DNA of 12,673 nt from Synechococcales cyanobacterium PMM_0003 (GTDB lineage: Bacteria; Cyanobacteriota; Cyanobacteriia; Pseudanabaenales; Pseudanabaenaceae), in assembly GCA_949128015.1 (NCBI GenBank), contig CASBRC010000213.1:1-12673 (forward strand), written 5' to 3'. Under the pieces are notes generated by a model. The model saw only the letters and a program-made list of their open reading frames with translations. It was not told where the DNA came from and did no database searches. Positions 8,194 to 12,673 of the stretch are shown here, piece after piece. Each line of letters begins with the position of its first letter. Within the stretch, counting starts at the first letter, position 1. Position numbers and translations under genes: made by a program.

Positions 8194-9465
8194 TTAGTTA
8201 AACCAGACAACAAAGTTAAACAGGTTGCTACCAAATGCACTAACCATCTCATTCCAAACATTTACATCGGTAACAGTTCCTTTTTCGAGATACGGTGTGG
8301 CGGCTGTACCTTGAACCCATGATATGAGATCAAAGGCACGAGGCTCGGTAAAAATTCGGGCAAAATCAATGCTCATCTTTTCATCGCGCCAAAATGGAAG
8401 GTTCTTTTTACCATCCAAAATCATAGTAATTTCATTAAGAGAGCTTAGCCAAGACTTTACCATTTCATCGGTAACACGAGCTTGAGGAATTACGGATAAT
8501 TGTTTAGGGTTAGGAATCCATTCGCGATCGTTATCTGTTTCTGCCAAAATTGATTTCCATGACTCGCGGCTGAGGCTAATCACTGATTTCATATGATTAA
8601 GAATCGTCGTCATCCGTTGCGGTTCTATTAGCGGGAATTTAGCAAGATGAACTGCGGAAACTAAATCTAGAGCTTCAAAAAAGCTGAAATTATAGTCTTC
8701 GGGAGATTTTTTACGAGTTGGCAACAAAAATTTGTGAGGCGTAGCTACATCTTGGAAGAATAAATGAGCGCAAGCAGCAAACAATTCACGACTATCATAG
8801 GCGCGTAAAAATTCACTAACTGCTCCTAAAACATGGGTATAGCCCTGTAACCACAAGGCATCACCTTTATCAAAAGCGATTAAAAATTGTTGTGCTTCTT
8901 TTTCGGTAACTCGCGCACCTGTTACGCCATTAAATACTTGCCACAACATTTCTTTGTCATCAGCTTTACCATTGCCATCAAAGTCTAAACGAATTAATCC
9001 TAAACGTAATGCTAACTTTACGTTCTGATCTTGGATCGGCGCAAGGGTAGTGCGGACAGTAGCAAGATCGTCAATCCATGTTTGAAAAATTTGCTGAAGT
9101 CCGTCATAAGTTAAGGTTTCTGGTTTAGGATTTTTGGGGATTGGTAAACGAACAAAAGGAATCGATCCACCCAAAGGATTTTGAATCATGCCGTAGCGAT
9201 AAAGCGACTGCATTAATTGTTCTGTACCGCGCATAAATTGGATTACACCCAGACCAAAACGGGCTTTGTCATCTTTAGAATTATTTTTTAAATAATCATT
9301 AAAGACTTTTTCGCCTTCGGCAAGTTTGCCAGAAGTGAGATAGGGATCGGGCAATGGTGCGATCGCAGCGTTACTTGGCTGTAACGCGATGGTTGTAAAA
9401 ATAATTAAACCAGAAACAAACAAGGCGATTAGCGATCGCCAAATCCACTGTATTTTTTTTTGCAT
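8194..9465 (-). CDS. Secreted protein of unknown function with one EF-hand-like Ca2+ loop
   Basis: 423 residues from ATG at 9465, preceded by AGGG 8 nt upstream. A TTG at 9501 would add 12 residues, but the ATG places a clean signal peptide at the N terminus: charged MQKKIQWIWR, a hydrophobic stretch at 11-28, and a likely cut after SNA near residue 33. The mature protein starts with a TPR-like segment (GKLAEGEKVFNDYLKNN, then FGLGVIQFMRG). Residues 161-172, DFDGNGKADDKE, match the canonical EF-hand loop at positions 1, 3, 5, 6, 9 and 12. The rest is helical with no enzymatic motif that I recognise and no second membrane span. I expect export to the periplasm or outside. The role is unknown; calcium binding is inferred from the single loop. 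It is flanked by hairpins on both sides, so probably monocistronic. Confidence 0.85.
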   Translation of the reverse strand: MQKKIQWIWRSLIALFVSGLIIFTTIALQPSNAAIAPLPDPYLTSGKLAEGEKVFNDYLKNNSKDDKARFGLGVIQFMRGTEQLMQSLYRYGMIQNPLGGSIPFVRLPIPKNPKPETLTYDGLQQIFQTWIDDLATVRTTLAPIQDQNVKLALRLGLIRLDFDGNGKADDKEMLWQVFNGVTGARVTEKEAQQFLIAFDKGDALWLQGYTHVLGAVSEFLRAYDSRELFAACAHLFFQDVATPHKFLLPTRKKSPEDYNFSFFEALDLVSAVHLAKFPLIEPQRMTTILNHMKSVISLSRESWKSILAETDNDREWIPNPKQLSVIPQARVTDEMVKSWLSSLNEITMILDGKKNLPFWRDEKMSIDFARIFTEPRAFDLISWVQGTAATPYLEKGTVTDVNVWNEMVSAFGSNLFNFVVWFN

Positions 9466-9484
9466 ATCCAGATCCCTAATCACA

Positions 9485-9525
9485 AAAAATAAATGATGCA
9501 AGCTTAGCTTACATCATTTATTTTT
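9485..9525. repeat. A/T-rich inverted repeat in the leader of the EF-hand-like gene
   Basis: The 14-nt arms 9485-9498 and 9512-9525 are perfect complements. After one mismatch an inner aagct-t-agctt continues the stem (centre GCTTAGC). On the minus strand the stem is followed by a run of T, ending about 20 nt before the ATG at 9465. It could be a weak terminator or a leader structure that affects translation. A possible -35 TTGATA lies upstream, but no good -10 is seen. Confidence 0.75.
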
Positions 9526-9545
9526 CATGTATTTAATTGTGTATC

Positions 9546-9631
9546 AAATTAAGTGCGTGCAGAAAGCCCATTACCCAAATATGATTCGGCGGGCGAAGCC
9601 CGCCGAATCATATTTGGGTTTTACTTAATTT
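9546..9631. repeat. Outer 9-bp inverted repeat enclosing the 22-bp palindrome
   Basis: aaattaagt (9546-9554) and acttaattt (9623-9631) are perfect complements that bracket the hairpin at 9573-9619. The internal spacers are unequal (18 nt and 3 nt). This gives the element a nested appearance. Confidence 0.6.
9573..9619. terminator. Perfect 22-bp palindrome after the Mo-nitro_C gene
   Basis: The arms 9573-9594 and 9598-9619 are perfectly complementary with loop GAA, so the centre (9593-9599) is GCGAAGC. That heptamer is known as an exceptionally stable DNA mini-hairpin. It starts 19 nt after the stop codon of the upstream gene. No T tract follows on the minus strand, so termination is plausible but not textbook. 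Confidence 0.6.
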
Positions 9632-9638
9632 GCGATCC

Positions 9639-9968
9639 TTAACAATAAGAACTGATATCTTCACCGCAATTATCGGCTAGAAAACAAAGTGCGCGGAATC
9701 TGAGACCGACTAATTCATTATAAACAGGGTTGAGTTTACAAAGCGGTGGGATGTGAATCAGAGTATGACCAAAGACTTTGATGGTGCGCTCGAAAGGACA
9801 TTGAGCAGGAATTAGCTTGGCAATGCGATGGGCTGTTTCTGATTTCTGAATTTCAAAATTGTCGATTTTCTGGCGTAAAGGTTTGAGTAGATCGAAAGTT
9901 TTTTTCGGTTGAGGACTTCTGATATATGAGGTTTCCCCGCCAAATCCTGTGCTGTTAATAATTGACAT
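9639..9968 (-). CDS. Mo-dependent nitrogenase C-terminal (Mo-nitro_C) domain protein
   Basis: 109 residues from ATG at 9968. An alternative GTG at 9974 is better placed behind AGAGGA (6-nt spacing), and a TTG at 9989 is also possible. Conserved family sequence, as I recall it, fills the last 85 residues: FDLLKPLRQ (25-33), AHRIAKLIPAQCPFER (46-61), HIPPLCKLNP (72-81) and LRFRALCFLADNCGED (89-104). Five Cys stand at 57, 77, 95, 101 and 109, the last being the C terminus; they could bind metal or form redox pairs, but that is inference. Stand-alone copies of this domain are common in cyanobacteria, and their function is not established. No nif gene is in the window, so a nitrogenase role cannot be assumed. 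No signal or membrane segment. It forms its own unit between hairpins. Confidence 0.72.
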   Translation of the reverse strand: MSIINSTGFGGETSYIRSPQPKKTFDLLKPLRQKIDNFEIQKSETAHRIAKLIPAQCPFERTIKVFGHTLIHIPPLCKLNPVYNELVGLRFRALCFLADNCGEDISSYC

Positions 9969-10005
9969 GTTCACCAAACGTCCTCTCAAATCAGAGTGTG
10001 TTACG

Positions 10006-10048
10006 TTTAAAGCAGTTATGTTACTAATCTTAACATAACTGCTTTAAA
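10006..10048. repeat. Perfect 18-bp inverted repeat upstream of the Mo-nitro_C gene
   Basis: The arms 10006-10023 and 10031-10048 are perfect complements separated by 7 nt (ctaatct). It lies 37 nt before the ATG. Unlike the other palindromes it is A/T-rich throughout and lacks the GC-NNN-GC centre, so it may be an operator for a dimeric regulator or a leader hairpin rather than a terminator. The stretch 10049-10195 upstream holds a HIP1 site and nothing else that I can support. Confidence 0.75.
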
Positions 10049-10195
10049 TAGAGACTAGACAATGCATTATTCATGCTTATGTATGAGATTCATAAATCCA
10101 AACACGAAGATAGTGCTTTTCCTATGACATTCATAAGCCAGATCATGCCAATTTGTCTGTATAGGCGATCGCAAACAACTAATTTAAAGTGTGCA

Positions 10196-10240
10196 AAAAA
10201 AAAGGATTAGCAACGCAGAGTGTTGCTAATCCTTTTTTTT
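10196..10240. terminator. Bidirectional intrinsic terminator of the lpx operon
   Basis: The arms 10196-10216 and 10220-10240 pair throughout, with one G.T wobble at 10215/10221 (C.A on the minus strand). The loop is AGA. The stem is flanked by A8 on one side and T8 on the other, so it has the classical stem plus U-run in both directions. It begins 15 nt after the lpxA stop codon. Confidence 0.85.
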
Positions 10241-10255
10241 GTTATAACAGTTGAG

Positions 10256-11074
10256 CTAGCTACGGCTAGGGATTGGACCACGCCGTCCAGAAATAGTTAT
10301 TGAATCCTGCAAAAATTGACGTAAATGCTTAACATGAGGGTTATCGATAAGCGTACCGAGTTTCTCAAGAGCCTCAACTAGGGTCAGATCTTGGTGATAT
10401 AGCAGTCGAAAGGCAGATTTCAAGGCTTGTTGAGTTGGGCTGTCTAGTCCAGCGCGATCAATACCAACTCGATTTAGGGTTCGCACACGAGATGGATTAC
10501 CCTCAACCAAAGTGTAGGGAGGAACATCTCGCTCAATTCGACTCATTCCGCCAACCATTGATAGCCGACCAATTCGCACAAACTGATGCACACCAAGAAC
10601 TCCACTGATTCTGGCATGAGACTCAATATGCACATGTCCTGCCAAAGCAACTCCATTAGCAATAATCACTCGATCTTCGATTTCGCAATTATGCCCCACA
10701 TGGACATATGCCATCAGTAAATTCCCATTACCAACATAGGTAACTTCATTAGCTTCATTGGCGCGATTAATCGTGACATATTCACGAATACGGTTGTCAT
10801 TACCAATGCAAACGAGGCTATCAGCACCCGCATATTTCAGATCTTGAGAATCTAACCCGATCGCAGCACCAGCATAAATTTGGTTGCGATCGCCTATTTC
10901 AGTTCTCCCTTCGACAATAACATGGTGTCCAATGACAGTATGAGCGCCAATTTTCACCTGTTCACCGATGACAGCATAAGCTCCAACTTTTACAGTCGGA
11001 TGTAGTTGGGCATCAGGATGCACTATGGCTGTCGGATGAATAAATTCAGACACAGGCGCATGAGACACAGGCAT
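10256..11074 (-). CDS. lpxA: UDP-N-acetylglucosamine O-acyltransferase (LpxA)
   Basis: LpxA carries out the first step of lipid A synthesis, moving a 3-hydroxyacyl chain from acyl-ACP to O-3 of UDP-GlcNAc in the cytoplasm. At 272 residues it is slightly longer than the ~262 of E. coli, with extra residues at both ends. Hexapeptide repeats of the left-handed beta-helix run from about 12 to 190. By alignment with E. coli, the catalytic His is H128, supported by H125, H147 (LAGHV) and H163 (VHQF). Near the acyl-chain ruler the GG pair is kept (G176 corresponds to E. coli G173), which hints at a long acyl donor. The ATG at 11074 has no clear Shine-Dalgarno. It is the last gene of the bamA-lpxC-fabZ-lpxA unit, 98 nt after fabZ. 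lpxB, which follows lpxA in some other cyanobacteria, is absent here. Confidence 0.95.
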   Translation of the reverse strand: MPVSHAPVSEFIHPTAIVHPDAQLHPTVKVGAYAVIGEQVKIGAHTVIGHHVIVEGRTEIGDRNQIYAGAAIGLDSQDLKYAGADSLVCIGNDNRIREYVTINRANEANEVTYVGNGNLLMAYVHVGHNCEIEDRVIIANGVALAGHVHIESHARISGVLGVHQFVRIGRLSMVGGMSRIERDVPPYTLVEGNPSRVRTLNRVGIDRAGLDSPTQQALKSAFRLLYHQDLTLVEALEKLGTLIDNPHVKHLRQFLQDSITISGRRGPIPSRS

Positions 11075-11172
11075 AAAAAGTTTGGCTCGCTTGATACTAA
11101 GATAGACCGCTTGGTTTGCGATCGCTTGGATCGCCAGATGACAAATTAAACTTGGAGGCTAGACGAAAAAGA

Positions 11173-11688
11173 TTAAAGATTAACTAATGAAAACATCAAT
11201 TCGCCCTCGCAGGCTAATTGACCATCAACTTCTGCACGCCCATGCATCTTACCAAAGCGTTTGCGTGAAACTAGTAGCTCAGTGGTAATAGTTAAGCGAT
11301 CTCCAGGAACGACAGGGCGACGAAATCGCACTTTATCAATACCAGCAAATAATGACAATTGATTTTCCATACCAGGTAAATGTCTTAAAACAATACCGCC
11401 GACTTGAGCCATAGCCTCAACAATTAATACACCTGGCATAATTGGACGTTCAGGGAAATGACCTTGAAAAAATGGTTCATTGAAGGTGACATTTTTAATC
11501 CCTGTAGCGGACTTGTTTGGGACAAAACTAATAATGCGATCGACTAACAGGAATGGGTAGCGGTGGGGCAGTAATTTCTGAATGTCTTCGATCATCAAAA
11601 TTTGACTAGGAGCAATATCAGTATTGAGATCTGCAATATCTATGGCAGTTTCTTCGGTTATGGTGGTTTCTTCGGTCAAATTTGACAT
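11173..11688 (-). CDS. fabZ: 3-hydroxyacyl-ACP dehydratase (FabZ)
   Basis: FabZ dehydrates 3-hydroxyacyl-ACP in fatty acid elongation and so competes with LpxA for the same 3-hydroxyacyl-ACP pool. This fits its place between lpxC and lpxA. The hot-dog fold signature is complete: [13 protein letters not shown] with catalytic H42, [23 protein letters not shown] with catalytic E91, and a closing FSLVNL. The 171-residue reading has about 30 more N-terminal residues than typical FabZ (about 145-150). The extra part is acidic and contains TEET twice. An internal ATG at 11595 ([15 protein letters not shown]) would give 140 residues of standard shape. Neither start has a convincing Shine-Dalgarno; I keep the longer one because the frame is open and lies 41 nt after lpxC. 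Confidence 0.95.
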   Translation of the reverse strand: MSNLTEETTITEETAIDIADLNTDIAPSQILMIEDIQKLLPHRYPFLLVDRIISFVPNKSATGIKNVTFNEPFFQGHFPERPIMPGVLIVEAMAQVGGIVLRHLPGMENQLSLFAGIDKVRFRRPVVPGDRLTITTELLVSRKRFGKMHGRAEVDGQLACEGELMFSLVNL

Positions 11689-11729
11689 ATTAGCTAATAA
11701 TTTGGCATGGGAGAAAAAAAATTGTGCGG

Positions 11730-12557
11730 CTATAGCCTTTGAGCTAAGGCGATCGCAAATTCAGCATGAAGATTATGACTAGCTTTGTAGGCAAGAATAT
11801 GCGCTCTCGGTAAAAATCCTAGCAAGCTTAGGTCACCAATGAGATCTAAAAGTTTATGACGACATGGTTCATTATCAAACCGCAGAGGTGGATTGATCCA
11901 ACGCTCCTGATCACAAACAAGCGCATTTTCTAGACTACCGCCTTTGATCAGCCCTGCCGCACGAGCTTGTTCAATATATGCGGCAAGCGTAAAAGTTCTG
12001 GCTGGAGCTATTTCTTCGGCAAAGCTTTTACTAAAATTTGCGATCGCAGGTGACCAGCTAAACCACTGCTCGCCGATCGCCTTAGTCGGATATTCGATGC
12101 CATAGGTAAAGCGTAAAGTATCAGCAGGAATCGCAGTGACAAAACTATCACCTTTCCTGACTGTGACTGATTCAGCTAAGGGGAGCAGTCGATCGCCTTC
12201 GCCTTGAATGTCAATACCAACTTTTGCGATCGCTACCACCCAAGGCAGAGCCGAACCATCGAGAATTGGCAATTCAGGTCGGTCAAGTTCGATACAGGCA
12301 TTATGCACACCCATACCAAACAGAGCTGACAACAAATGCTCGACCGTGCGAACACCAGTACCATTTTGGCGTAGCTCCGTCGATAGCTGTGAAGCCGAAA
12401 CCACAGTAGTATCAGCAGGAATCTTCTCCCCACCATACATAAAATAGCGACCTGAATCGATGGGTGCAGGACTAACAGTTACAGAAACTTGCTCACCACT
12501 ATGCAACCCAATCCCCGACAACAAAAATGGGGCGGAGATCGTCTGTTGGTAGAGCAT
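11730..12557 (-). CDS. lpxC: UDP-3-O-acyl-N-acetylglucosamine deacetylase (LpxC)
   Basis: LpxC is a zinc hydrolase that carries out the committed step of lipid A synthesis. The 275-residue length is short compared with the ~305 of E. coli but fits cyanobacterial forms. Zn ligands by motif are H74 (in TVEHLLSAL, with catalytic E73) and H234 and D238 (in [11 protein letters not shown]). The catalytic acid/base is H261 in [10 protein letters not shown], where the usual GH-LN pattern is relaxed to SHNLH. The substrate-loop motif SGIGLHSG is at 14-21. The ATG at 12557 comes 2 nt after the bamA stop, so translation is probably coupled; AGGAGA lies 12 nt upstream, inside bamA. Identity is secure. 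Confidence 0.95.
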   Translation of the reverse strand: MLYQQTISAPFLLSGIGLHSGEQVSVTVSPAPIDSGRYFMYGGEKIPADTTVVSASQLSTELRQNGTGVRTVEHLLSALFGMGVHNACIELDRPELPILDGSALPWVVAIAKVGIDIQGEGDRLLPLAESVTVRKGDSFVTAIPADTLRFTYGIEYPTKAIGEQWFSWSPAIANFSKSFAEEIAPARTFTLAAYIEQARAAGLIKGGSLENALVCDQERWINPPLRFDNEPCRHKLLDLIGDLSLLGFLPRAHILAYKASHNLHAEFAIALAQRL

Positions 12558-12559
12558 GA

Positions 12560-12673
12560 CTAGAACTTCTCTCCTAGACCAAAGCTAAACTGCGTGCCAC
12601 CGTTTGACCCAATACCATAGTCCACCCTGATCGAACCAAGGGGAGATTGTACGCGCACTCCAATGCCATAACC
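12560..12673 (-). CDS. BamA/Omp85-family outer membrane protein, last 37 residues only
   Basis: The partial frame reads in from the window edge: GYGIGVRVQSPLGSIRVDYG, then a short loop, then FSFGLGEKF and TAG. This is the characteristic end of an Omp85 barrel: the penultimate strand pattern VRVQSPLG-IRVDYG and a last beta-strand ending in F, the beta-signal. The protein inserts beta-barrels into the outer membrane. The POTRA domains and most of the barrel lie outside. It sits immediately upstream of lpxC, the usual cyanobacterial order, so the operon couples outer membrane protein assembly with lipid A synthesis. Too little is visible to separate BamA from a paralogue such as another Omp85. 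Confidence 0.85.
   Translation of the reverse strand, partial: GYGIGVRVQSPLGSIRVDYGIGSNGGTQFSFGLGEKF

Noticed and set aside
9466..9501. TTG start giving 12 more residues for the EF-hand-like protein
   Set aside because: The extra residues lie over an inverted repeat and would bury the signal peptide; the ATG at 9465 has AGGG at good spacing.
10049..10195. Small repeats such as ttcataa/cttatg and a possible small RNA
   Set aside because: Matches are only 7-8 nt in A/T-rich DNA, with no convincing promoter plus terminator pair apart from the lpx terminator.
1707..10240. A CRISPR array or a classical repeat family from the many hairpins
   Set aside because: The arms differ in sequence, spacing is irregular and genes lie between them; there are no regular spacers or cas genes.
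12208..12447. Overlapping frames on both strands inside lpxC
   Set aside because: These are shadows of a well-supported enzyme gene with all its catalytic motifs.

Overview
The window comes from a cyanobacterium. It holds about 25 copies of the octamer GCGATCGC (HIP1), where about 0.2 would be expected by chance in 12.7 kb. The gene set also fits: a bamA-lpxC-fabZ-lpxA cluster, a Mo-dependent-nitrogenase C-terminal domain protein and a stand-alone gltD. The style of the intergenic palindromes recalls Pseudanabaena-type genomes, but that placement is inference. Every gene I can support lies on the minus strand, so the window reads from high to low coordinates.

Layout in order of transcription: the last 37 codons of an Omp85/BamA barrel (12560-12673), lpxC, fabZ and lpxA (10256-12557) form an outer-membrane assembly and lipid A operon closed by a strong hairpin terminator. 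Next come a small Cys-rich Mo-nitro_C protein (9639-9968), a secreted protein with one EF-hand-like loop (8194-9465), gltD for the small subunit of glutamate synthase (6644-8128) and a 73-residue unknown (6297-6518). After that lies a SNF2-family helicase locus split over two frames (3823-6042 and 1823-3829). Last is uvrB (1-1650), whose 3' end lies outside the window.

Two things stand out. First, the SNF2 locus looks like one protein of about 1406 residues broken by a -1 frame change near 3877-3879. The residues between the two frames still read as sensible protein. Second, all six boundaries between separate transcription units carry long, nearly perfect inverted repeats with very short loops, starting 2-19 nt after the stop codon. 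The junctions inside the lpx operon and the SNF2 locus carry none. The arm sequences differ from one another, but most centres follow GC-NNN-GC, with a purine-N-purine loop on one strand. No mobile element with a transposase, no CRISPR array, no tRNA or rRNA and no defence island is visible. No gene-free stretch exceeds 300 bases; the longest is 9969-10255.
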